Assembly (NCBI RefSeq): GCF_006094435.1
Contig: NZ_CP034783.1
Location: 4,925,001-4,989,000, forward strand
Source of the DNA: Pseudomonas sp. MPC6
GTDB taxonomy: Bacteria > Pseudomonadota > Gammaproteobacteria > Pseudomonadales > Pseudomonadaceae
Reading direction: 5' to 3'
Length of the DNA stretch: 64,000 nucleotides
In this document: positions 52,411-59,686 of the stretch, piece after piece
Layout: the number at the start of each line of letters is the position of its first letter
How positions within the stretch are numbered: position 1 is the first letter of the stretch
Translations under genes and position numbers: made by a program
The notes under the pieces: model-generated
Database searches by the model: none
The model's input: only the letters and a program-made list of their open reading frames with translations
Told to the model about the DNA's origin: nothing

Positions 52411-52602
52411 TCAAACCCGCACATTACCCCGCGGTCCGGCGATGGCCCAGATAATCAGCCCCAGGACCGGCAACAGCAGGATCAACAGCACCCAGACGAT
52501 TTTCATCCCGGTGCCGGTGCCACTTTTCAGCACGTTGATGATTGCCCAGATGTCCAGGGCAAGAATGATCAGGCCAACCAGACCATTGAACGTGGAACCC
52601 AT
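52411..52602 (-). CDS. PLD-N-type small membrane protein
   Basis: The 63-residue protein has two hydrophobic helices (NGLVGLIILALDIWAIINVL and IVWVLLILLLPVLGLIIWAI) joined by a Gly/Thr/Lys turn, and ends AGPRGNVRV. It matches the phospholipase D N-terminal (PLDc_N) domain found as a stand-alone small membrane protein. Function unknown. AGGGAG precedes the ATG, directly after a perfect hairpin (52613-52637). Confidence 0.82.
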   Translation of the reverse strand: MGSTFNGLVGLIILALDIWAIINVLKSGTGTGMKIVWVLLILLLPVLGLIIWAIAGPRGNVRV

Positions 52603-52612
52603 GGTGTCGCTC

Positions 52613-52637
52613 CCTAAGAGTGGTGTGCACTCTTAGG
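52613..52637 (-). promoter_or_regulatory. Perfect hairpin before the PLD-N gene
   Basis: CCTAAGAGTG-GTGTG-CACTCTTAGG: ten-bp perfect arms and five-base loop directly upstream of the AGGGAG ribosome site. It could be an RNA hairpin that controls translation or a dimeric-protein operator. Confidence 0.55.
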
Positions 52638-52684
52638 ATAGCTGTCCGGTGCGCGGGTTCCGTTTTATTCGGTCCAGGGTGGCG

Positions 52685-53215
52685 TCAGACGTGGATCGCC
52701 ACTTTCAGGGCTTCCAGCGAAGGCGCGGCAGCGATGCCGACTTCAGCACACAACTCGAGCACCCGCGGTAGGTCATTGCCGTAGACCAGCACCACTTGCA
52801 ACTCGTCATCGAGCAACTGGCTGAAGTTCATCAGCACGTAGCCGCCGTTTTCCTTGTTCATGCTGCTCATCTGCACCTGAATGCGATTGAGCGCGGTCAG
52901 GGCTTCGGTCTTGGCCAGTTGCTTGGGTTTGATATTGAAAGCAACGCCGGGGCCGAACGAAGCAACAATCAGGGCGAACAGATCCATATAGGTGTCGGCC
53001 TGGAACAGCACGGTTTCCGGCAGGCTGCCGACGACCACCCACTCGCCCAGAGGCATCGGGAAGGTCTCGTCGTAGTTGATATCCGGGTTGGCCGCCAGGA
53101 AAGCCGTTGGATCGGCGTAGGCCTGGGCCGCTTCATCAGCGATTTTCAGGATTTCGTCATCGCTCATGCACCCGGAGCTGATTTTGCTGATGAGTTCGAC
53201 GAGTGCGGCTTTCAT
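52685..53215 (-). CDS. Conserved hypothetical protein of 176 residues
   Basis: A cytosolic, slightly acidic protein beginning MKAALVELISKISSGCMSDD, with a predicted helical N-terminus and a mixed alpha/beta C-terminal half (VQMSSMNKENGGYVLMNF, DELQVVLVYGNDLPRVLEL). No signal peptide or known domain was recognised. The ATG at 53215 begins the reliable frame; a longer frame up to 53740 lies over the chemoreceptor gene on the other strand and is spurious. The divergent chemoreceptor begins 179 bp upstream. Confidence 0.65.
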   Translation of the reverse strand: MKAALVELISKISSGCMSDDEILKIADEAAQAYADPTAFLAANPDINYDETFPMPLGEWVVVGSLPETVLFQADTYMDLFALIVASFGPGVAFNIKPKQLAKTEALTALNRIQVQMSSMNKENGGYVLMNFSQLLDDELQVVLVYGNDLPRVLELCAEVGIAAAPSLEALKVAIHV

Positions 53216-53393
53216 GGGGCGGAATCCTGTAGCGAGGGAATTTTGAAGGCACGAAGGATAGCGCATTCCGCCCCGCCGTGGCTGCACGGGCGCGTTGCCG
53301 GGAATGTTGACCCACATCAAGGCCCGGCACGCTCGGTAGCGGCACAATAGTGGCACCTTGCCGAAACTGTTTCCGCTATCAGAGAAAACCTCC

Positions 53394-54875
53394 ATGGGTG
53401 CCTGGCTTAGCAATATCTCGTTGAAGTACAAATTCTGGGCGGTCAACGCCGTCGCTTTCGTCACCACCCTGTTGTTGGTGTTGTACGCCGTACAGCTTGA
53501 ACAACAGTCGCGCAGCCATGACGCCCGGGCGTCGGCCCAGGCCCAGGCACGGCTGCTCGCCGCCTGGCCTGCCGGGCAACCGTTACCGCAGGCCGAACAC
53601 CTGCTGACCTTCAACCCCGGGCAGGCGCCGCTGCTCAATGGCCAACCGGTACTGGAACTGGCCGATGCCAACGGCTGGGTCGAGATCAATGCCATGCCAC
53701 TGCTCGGTGACAACCCATTGCTGGGCGCCGAGGTGTTCACCCGTGCCGATGGCCAGCAGGTCGCGGCAATTGCCTATGGGCCGAGCCTGGTCCAGGTGTT
53801 CGGCGAACGTTTCACCCACTATGCGGTGGCGGTGATGATCCTGATGCTGGCAATGCTCGGGGCTTCGCAATTGTTGATCCGCTTCCTGCTCAGTCAGCTC
53901 AACACCTTGAAGGACGTGATGCTCCACGTCGAGAAAACCGGCGACCTGTCCGCCCGTGTCCCGCTGGCCTGCAACGACGAAGTCGGGCAGATGGCCAACG
54001 CGTTCAACGCGATGCAGGCGGGATACCAACGGGTGGTCGGCACCGTCGCCAGCACCGCCCGGCAACTGGATGTCGGCGCGGCGCGACTGGCGTCGAGCAT
54101 GAACGAGGTGCGTGTCGGCATGCTTGGCCAGCAAAGCGAAACCGATCAGGCCGCCACTGCGATCAACGAAATGACCGCCACTGTCTACCACATCGCCCAG
54201 CACGCCGGCGCGACCCGCGATTTGTCGCAAACCGCCGATACCCTGGCCGGCAGCGGCCAGGCAGTGGTCAGCCGGGTGCAGCAGTCGATCAGCGGGTTGT
54301 CCGCCGGGGTGCAGCAGACGGCCGAGATGATTCAGCGCCTGGCCGAGGACAGCCAGAAGATCAACAGCGTGGTCGGGGTGATCCACAGCATCGCCGAGCA
54401 GACCAATCTGCTGGCGCTGAATGCCGCGATCGAAGCGGCCCGGGCCGGTGAAATGGGACGCGGCTTTGCGGTGGTCGCCGATGAAGTGCGTAACCTGGCC
54501 AAGCGCGTGCAAACCTCCACCGACGAGATCACGCTCATGGTGACCGCGTTGCAGGCCGGGACGCGGGACGCGGTGGATTTCATGCAGGAAAGCTCGTTCA
54601 AGGCCGATGATTGCGTGCAACAGGCCCAGGAGGCCGGTGCAGCCTTGGCCGACATCACCCGCGCGGTGGCACAGATGCGCGAAAGCAACACGCAGATCGC
54701 GGTAGCGGCCGAGCAGCAGAGTCAGGTGGCGGAGGAAATGAATCGGGCGGTGGTGAGCATTCGGGATGTGACCGAGAACACGGTGCAGCAGACGGTGGGG
54801 TCGGCGACGACCAGCAATGAACTGGCGGCGCTGGCGGGGGAGTTGAACAGGGCCATAGGGCAGCTCAAGCTGTAA
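53394..54875 (+). CDS. Methyl-accepting chemotaxis protein
   Basis: The 493-residue chemoreceptor has an N-terminal membrane helix ([20 protein letters not shown]), a periplasmic sensor of about 100 residues, a second helix ([21 protein letters not shown]), a HAMP segment and a cytosolic signalling domain with the hairpin tip [19 protein letters not shown] around residue 335. No pentapeptide CheR-tether is seen at the C-terminus. The sensor domain is too short for a dCACHE fold; the ligand is unknown. Start ATG 53394 ([14 protein letters not shown]). Confidence 0.92.
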   Translation: MGAWLSNISLKYKFWAVNAVAFVTTLLLVLYAVQLEQQSRSHDARASAQAQARLLAAWPAGQPLPQAEHLLTFNPGQAPLLNGQPVLELADANGWVEINAMPLLGDNPLLGAEVFTRADGQQVAAIAYGPSLVQVFGERFTHYAVAVMILMLAMLGASQLLIRFLLSQLNTLKDVMLHVEKTGDLSARVPLACNDEVGQMANAFNAMQAGYQRVVGTVASTARQLDVGAARLASSMNEVRVGMLGQQSETDQAATAINEMTATVYHIAQHAGATRDLSQTADTLAGSGQAVVSRVQQSISGLSAGVQQTAEMIQRLAEDSQKINSVVGVIHSIAEQTNLLALNAAIEAARAGEMGRGFAVVADEVRNLAKRVQTSTDEITLMVTALQAGTRDAVDFMQESSFKADDCVQQAQEAGAALADITRAVAQMRESNTQIAVAAEQQSQVAEEMNRAVVSIRDVTENTVQQTVGSATTSNELAALAGELNRAIGQLKL

Positions 54876-55012
54876 CGACCCCTTCGCCCGCCCGGTCACC
54901 ATCGATATCGCGCATGATCCCTATCACTTCGATAGCCACCTTTGATTCGTCGCCCGCTGGCGCCAGGCCTATCCTTCAATCATGTGTTGAACACGGATCG
55001 AGGATCGGCATC

Positions 55013-55378
55013 ATGGGCAAACGTCACCCCAACCTACCCGCCTGGCAATGGCGAGCGTACCCGAACAATCATCAGCACCCGACCAACCTGGTGTTGCACC
55101 TGATCGCCGTGCCGCTGTTCATCGTCGGTGTCCTGCTGATTGTCTGCGGGGTGTTCAGCCTGAACCTGGGCAATTTCGCCATCGGCATTATCGGCCTGTT
55201 GGCTGCGTTGGGCCTGCAACGCCATGGTCACAGCCTGGAAGCCCAAGCCTCCGAGCCGTTCAGCGATCGCAAGGATGCCGTATCACGCTTGCTGGTCGAG
55301 CAATTCCTGACCTTTCCCCGGTTCTTCCTGAGCGGCGGCTGGTGGCGCGCCTGGCGTGAGCACCACCGTCGTCACTGA
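55013..55378 (+). CDS. Mpo1-like / DUF962 membrane protein
   Basis: The 121-residue protein has two membrane helices (LIAVPLFIVGVLLIVCGV and FAIGIIGLLAALGLQ) and conserved His residues (NNHQHPTN at the start, LQRHGHSLEAQ after the second helix) like the 2-hydroxy fatty acid dioxygenase Mpo1 family, which needs Fe2+. Ends basic (WWRAWREHHRRH). GAGGATC precedes ATG 55013; the longer frame from 54914 is not supported. The name is by similarity of pattern; bacterial members are not well characterised. Confidence 0.75.
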   Translation: MGKRHPNLPAWQWRAYPNNHQHPTNLVLHLIAVPLFIVGVLLIVCGVFSLNLGNFAIGIIGLLAALGLQRHGHSLEAQASEPFSDRKDAVSRLLVEQFLTFPRFFLSGGWWRAWREHHRRH

Positions 55379-55379
55379 T

Positions 55380-56177
55380 TCAGGCAAAAATGGTCACGGT
55401 CTGGCGGCTCATGGCTATCAACTGGCCATCTGCGCTCCACAGCTTCGCGGCGGCATGACCGTAGCCGTCAGCGGCGTGTTCGATTTCAACCAGGTATTGG
55501 CACCAGTCCAGCGTGCTCAGCTCGAGCAACGGTTGAACGAATTCGATGGTCCAGGTCAACGTACTGCCCATCGCCGGTTTGTTCAGGTGCGGCAACAGCG
55601 CCGGCGGCCAGGCGTCGACCAGTGCCAGGATATGCGACTCACTGACCGCCTCTGCCTTCACGTCCCCGCGCAAACGCACCCAGCCGCCCATCTCGCGGGA
55701 TTTGTTACCGGTGAACGGCAGTCCGCCGACACTCCAGCGCATCGCCAGATGACGCATGAACTCCGGGGTCACGCCTTTGATATAAGGCAACTCCTGGCAC
55801 TCGTCCCAGTGTTTCATCTGCGGTGCCGGGTCGGCGCTCACAGCCACTTCGGACGGACGCGAGGCACCGAAACTGCCCTGGATCAGCGTCACGACCTGGC
55901 CCTTCTGCATCGCCCGGCCCAATACCTGGCTCACGGCCTTGCCTTCACGCAACACATCGACTTCAAAGCTGACCGGCACTTCGGGCTCGACCGGCCCGAC
56001 AAAGGTGATCGCCAGCGAACGCACCGGACGATCCGCCGGCACCTTGGCGCGCATGGCTTCGTATTGCAAAGCAGCCACCAGGCCCCCGAAGCTGGCCCGC
56101 CCTTGCGCCCATTCGGCCGGGATAGACAGCTCGCGCGGCTGGCTGCGGACGGTGTCGAGCAGATCGGAAAAGCGCAT
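55380..56177 (-). CDS. Acyl-CoA thioesterase, double-hotdog (TesB-like)
   Basis: The 265-residue protein has a tandem hotdog fold: FGGLVAALQYEAMRAKVP near residue 30 and ALVDAWPPALLPHLNKPAMGSTLTWT near 185, the usual N- and C-terminal halves of the acyl-CoA thioesterase family. It hydrolyses acyl-CoA to free acid; chain-length preference is not evident. It converges on the Mpo1-like gene with one base between the coding ends. Confidence 0.82.
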   Translation of the reverse strand: MRFSDLLDTVRSQPRELSIPAEWAQGRASFGGLVAALQYEAMRAKVPADRPVRSLAITFVGPVEPEVPVSFEVDVLREGKAVSQVLGRAMQKGQVVTLIQGSFGASRPSEVAVSADPAPQMKHWDECQELPYIKGVTPEFMRHLAMRWSVGGLPFTGNKSREMGGWVRLRGDVKAEAVSESHILALVDAWPPALLPHLNKPAMGSTLTWTIEFVQPLLELSTLDWCQYLVEIEHAADGYGHAAAKLWSADGQLIAMSRQTVTIFA

Positions 56178-56315
56178 GAAAACCTCAAGAACGGGAAAAG
56201 GATGCAGGGATCTTAACCAGCCGGCGCGGACGGCACAGGGCTTATTCTGGCCAAAGAGGCTGACAGATAGGCCGCACTCGGTTTAAACACCGTCTTCATG
56301 CCCAACACAAAACCA

Positions 56316-56410
56316 GATGTAGAAGCTGGCTTGCCAGCGAAAGCGGTGTCACAGGCAACAATAATGTTGAATTTGACGGCCTCTTCGCTGGCAAGCCAGC
56401 TCCTACAGGA
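56316..56410. repeat. REP pair between thioesterase and CHAD genes
   Basis: Forward copy TGTAGAAGCTGGCTTGCCAG (one substitution from core) and reverse copy CTTCGCTGGCAAGCCAGCTC at 56384-56410. The spacer TCACAGGCAACAATAATGTTG closely resembles the one near 1482. Confidence 0.87.
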
Positions 56411-56458
56411 GTTTATGTATGCCCATTTGTTGTGGTTAGCCCCGAGATGTTCGGGTTT

Positions 56459-57226
56459 TCAGGATTTGAAACAGGCGGCGTCGAGTTTATCGAGAACTCG
56501 ATCGGCGCGGGCTTCAGCCTTGGCCAAATCAGTTTTCCAGCCCGCCACACAGGGTTGCAAATCCGCTTCCTCTTCGGCCCTGGCCAGCCATTGCCAGCAA
56601 TCGTGCCAATCGCCCAAGGCGCCCTGGGCGGACTTCAACCTGGGCATGGCCGCCTTCGGTAAACGGTCCAGCTCGGGATAGGCTTCGATGCCATAACGCA
56701 CGCGCTTGATCAGCAGGCGCAGACGATGGCGATCATGGGCCGGGTCATGCAGCGCCTTATCCAGTTTTTTCCATTGTTTGGCCAGGCGTTTTTCAATGTG
56801 CGCGCGCAGGCCCTTGAGCAAGTTTTGTCGCTGGGAGGCGCGCAAAAACCGCGGAAACGCGTCGAGCATCATCAGCAACTGCGCCAACTGGGGACTGGCC
56901 GCCACCGCCGGATAGGCCTCGGCCATTTGTGCCATGCGCCGGTGCGCCGCCTCCGGTTGATCATGCTCGAGCAAGTACGCGGCCAAGACTTCGCGATCGC
57001 GCAATGGCGTTGAAAGATCACCGACCGCGGACGCCGCCGCTTCCAGCTGTTCGACGCCGGGCAAGCCACGCAATGGCCGCAGCAGACTGCGCAAACGGCG
57101 AACCGTGGTGCGCAGGTCATGCAAGGCTTCAGGATCGGTGCGGGCACTCAGGCGCGCCTGGCAGGCCAGCACACGAACTTCCAGGCCCAGGATCCGAGCC
57201 ACTAACCGATCAACCAAGGCAGACAT
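56459..57226 (-). CDS. CHAD-domain protein
   Basis: The 255-residue all-helical protein has the CHAD pattern: an early basic cluster with DLRTTVRRLRSLLRPLRGL near residue 40 and conserved His/Arg positions (DRHRLRLLIKRVRYGIEAY near 170). CHAD proteins bind polyphosphate through the positive pocket. It stands alone without the triphosphatase CYTH partner. Two ATG codons are adjacent; the second (57226) has better spacing from GGGGAG. Confidence 0.88.
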   Translation of the reverse strand: MSALVDRLVARILGLEVRVLACQARLSARTDPEALHDLRTTVRRLRSLLRPLRGLPGVEQLEAAASAVGDLSTPLRDREVLAAYLLEHDQPEAAHRRMAQMAEAYPAVAASPQLAQLLMMLDAFPRFLRASQRQNLLKGLRAHIEKRLAKQWKKLDKALHDPAHDRHRLRLLIKRVRYGIEAYPELDRLPKAAMPRLKSAQGALGDWHDCWQWLARAEEEADLQPCVAGWKTDLAKAEARADRVLDKLDAACFKS

Positions 57227-57266
57227 CATTTAGCTCCCCGAATTTTCCCCAGTCGCTCATCATGCC

Positions 57267-57545
57267 TCAACGGCCGGCGCGCGACTCACGAATATAAAAA
57301 CGCGCCCGCTCGGCTTTCTTGGAGCAGCCTTCGAACGCTTCAAATTGCTGTTGAGTCTTGGCGCCGGTCAACAGCGACAGCGCCTTGGAGTAACTGACGG
57401 TCCCGGCAAACCCTTCAGCCTTGGCCAGGTCCAGTTCGTGCCACGCGGCATCGATTCCAGTGGCGCAGCTGTCGCGATAGGCGGTTTTGCCGGCGCATCC
57501 GGCGAGTGCCAGCGCAATCAGGGGCACACAGATCCAGGCTTTCAT
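57267..57545 (-). CDS. Small lipoprotein
   Basis: The 92-residue protein has the signal peptide and lipobox LIALALAGC with Cys near residue 17, followed by a mature domain of about 75 residues rich in Lys/Glu/Ala (GAKTQQQFEAFEGCSKKAER), which has two more Cys. It should be an outer-membrane-anchored lipoprotein; function unknown. ATG 57545 follows GAGGTG; a GTG one codon earlier also exists. It is divergent from the patatin gene. Confidence 0.75.
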   Translation of the reverse strand: MKAWICVPLIALALAGCAGKTAYRDSCATGIDAAWHELDLAKAEGFAGTVSYSKALSLLTGAKTQQQFEAFEGCSKKAERARFYIRESRAGR

Positions 57546-57767
57546 CACTCACACCTCAAAGATAGGTAAACAATCGTGCATGTAAGACGGTATGGCGCGG
57601 GAAAAGTGCCTTGACCCCGTCACGGAAACGACAGCGTTGGGAAGAATACCCATCTGCCGCCATGGAGTGTCGAAAAAACGACGCGAATGCCCCGCCGGGC
57701 GACCTTGGCGATTGAAGCGCGGCCCTCGATGGGTGCATTGTTGAACCTTGTCAGACGAGGGCGGTTC

Positions 57768-58814
57768 ATGAAAAAGCGTGTCGCATTGGTGCTGGGCTCA
57801 GGTGGAGCCCGGGGCTATGCCCATATCGGAGTCATTGAAGAGATCGAGCGACGTGGCTACGACATCGCCTGCATCGCCGGTTGCTCCATGGGCGCCGTGG
57901 TCGGCGGGATCTACGCCGCCGGCAAACTCGACGAATATCGCGACTGGATCGAGAGCCTCGACTACCTGGATGTGTTGCGCCTGGTCGACGTCAGTTTCCG
58001 CCTGGGCGCGATTCGTGGAGAAAAAGTCTTCGGGCAAATCCGGAAGATCGTCGGCGAAATCAACATCGAAGACCTGCGCATTCCCTACACCGCAGTAGCC
58101 ACCGACCTGACCAACCAGCAGGAAATCTGGTTCCAGGAAGGTTGCCTGCACCAGGCCATGCGCGCCTCGGCGGCGATCCCCAGCCTGTTCACCCCGGTGA
58201 TGCAAGGTAACCGCATGCTGGTGGACGGCGGGATCCTCAACCCTTTGCCCATCGTGCCGGTGGTGTCGAGTCATTGCGACCTGATCATCGCGGTCAACCT
58301 CAACTCCACCAACCAGCGCCACTATCAACTGCCGGTGATCCAGCGCCCGGCCGCGTTCAAGACCCGTTTCGACAGCCTGATCAATTCGTTGGGATCGAAA
58401 TTGCCATTTCGCCGCAAACAGGCGGAACAATTGCTGCTGCTGGAAAAGGAAGCGTTGCTGGCGGAGGCTGCCGAGATCAATCCCTGGATCGAATCCGCCG
58501 AACCCGAAGCCCAGCAACCGGCGGCCGCGCCTGAACGTGACGGCGCGCCGAAGTCCGCCACCGGTTCGTTCATCATCGACAACGTGGGCCCGGCCTCGTT
58601 GCTGGATTTGATCAACCAGAGTTTCGAGGTGATGCAGACCTCGTTGGCGCAGTACAAGATCGCCGGTTATCCGCCGGATATCCTGATCAACGTACCGAAG
58701 CGGGTGTGCCGGTTTTTCGAGTTCTACAAGGCGCCGGAGCTGATCGCGCTGGGGCGGGAGATTGCGCGGGATACGCTGGACCGGTATGAGAACGACCAGA
58801 AGCGCGATTCCTGA
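57768..58814 (+). CDS. Patatin-like phospholipase family protein
   Basis: The 348-residue protein has the patatin dyad: oxyanion motif GSGGARGYAHIGVIE at residues 10-24, nucleophile Ser40 in AGCSMGAVVGG and Asp153 in LVDGGILNPLP. The C-terminus (about 250-348) is a long Ala/Glu/Pro-rich extension. It is of the RssA-like cytosolic type without a signal peptide and may act on phospholipids or lysophospholipids. GAGGGCGG lies before ATG 57768; the longer frame from 57687 has poor support. Confidence 0.87.
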   Translation: MKKRVALVLGSGGARGYAHIGVIEEIERRGYDIACIAGCSMGAVVGGIYAAGKLDEYRDWIESLDYLDVLRLVDVSFRLGAIRGEKVFGQIRKIVGEINIEDLRIPYTAVATDLTNQQEIWFQEGCLHQAMRASAAIPSLFTPVMQGNRMLVDGGILNPLPIVPVVSSHCDLIIAVNLNSTNQRHYQLPVIQRPAAFKTRFDSLINSLGSKLPFRRKQAEQLLLLEKEALLAEAAEINPWIESAEPEAQQPAAAPERDGAPKSATGSFIIDNVGPASLLDLINQSFEVMQTSLAQYKIAGYPPDILINVPKRVCRFFEFYKAPELIALGREIARDTLDRYENDQKRDS

Positions 58815-58839
58815 AGTTCTCGGTTGACTGTCAGGCCCC

Positions 58840-58934
58840 TTTCGCGAGCAAGCTCGCACACATTGGATCTGTGGATGCTGAAGATCCCCTGTGGGAGCGA
58901 GCTTGCTCCGGTCGGCGTTCCGACGATGAGGCCG
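58840..58934. repeat. REP pair downstream of patatin gene
   Basis: Reverse copy TTTCGCGAGCAAGCTCGCAC, truncated at its outer arm, and forward copy TGTGGGAGCGAGCTTGCTCC at 58888-58912, the latter followed by GGTCGGCGTTCCGACGATGA as at 15150. Confidence 0.8.
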
Positions 58935-58951
58935 GAACATTCAACACAGAA

Positions 58952-59650
58952 CTAAAGGCTATTCTCACTCAAAAGCCGATACCCCACCCCCGCCTCGGTC
59001 ACGATAAACCGCGGCCGGGTCGGATCATCCGCCAGCTTCTGCCGCAGATGCCCCACCACAATCCGCAAATAATGACTGTCTTCGGTATGGGTCGGCCCCC
59101 AGATGTCCTTGAGCAATTGCTGCTGGGTGATGACCCGTCCCGGATGCCGTGCCAGTTGCGCCAGCACCGCGTATTCCTTGCGGGTCAACCCCACTTCGCT
59201 GCCATCGAGCAGCACCCGGCGATACGCCAGGTCCACGGTCAAGGGGCCGAACGTCAGTGCCGCCTGTTGGGCTTCACCGGTCGGGGCCTGACGCAACAAG
59301 GCGCGGACCCGCGCCAGAAATTCCTGGATGCCGAACGGCTTGGTCACATAGTCGTTGGCACCGCCATCGAGGGCCTCGACTTTCTGCCCTTCGCTGGCAC
59401 GCACCGACAGCACCAGCACCGGCACCGTCGACCATTGTCGAAACTCGCGCAGCACCTGCTGGCCGTCCATGTCCGGCAAACCGAGGTCGAGCACCAGCAA
59501 GTCCGGTTTGTTCAGCGCGGCCTGCGCCAGCCCCTCGGTGCCGCTGCCGGCTTCCAGCACTTTGTAGCCCTGGGAAGCGAGGCTGATGCGCAGGAATTTG
59601 CGGATTTGCGGTTCGTCGTCGATGACCAAAATGGTCGCGGTCTGGCTCAT
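58952..59650 (-). CDS. kdpE: KdpE response regulator
   Basis: OmpR-family response regulator of 232 residues that activates the kdpFABC operon when K+ is low. Receiver with Asp12/13 (VIDDEPQI), phospho-acceptor Asp55 (LLVLDLGLPD) and Lys in VTKPFG, and a C-terminal winged helix (EYAVLAQLARHPGRVITQQQ). The ATG at 59650 follows a short gap of 36 bp from kdpD; its extended frame to 59680 is not needed. Last gene of the operon. Confidence 0.95.
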   Translation of the reverse strand: MSQTATILVIDDEPQIRKFLRISLASQGYKVLEAGSGTEGLAQAALNKPDLLVLDLGLPDMDGQQVLREFRQWSTVPVLVLSVRASEGQKVEALDGGANDYVTKPFGIQEFLARVRALLRQAPTGEAQQAALTFGPLTVDLAYRRVLLDGSEVGLTRKEYAVLAQLARHPGRVITQQQLLKDIWGPTHTEDSHYLRIVVGHLRQKLADDPTRPRFIVTEAGVGYRLLSENSL

Positions 59651-59686
59651 GGTTTTCGATCGCGGCAAGGTGAGAGGCAAAGGGTA

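Noticed and set aside
53216..53740. N-terminal extension of the 176-residue gene
   Set aside because: Runs antisense to the chemoreceptor gene; the start at 53215 gives a normal protein.
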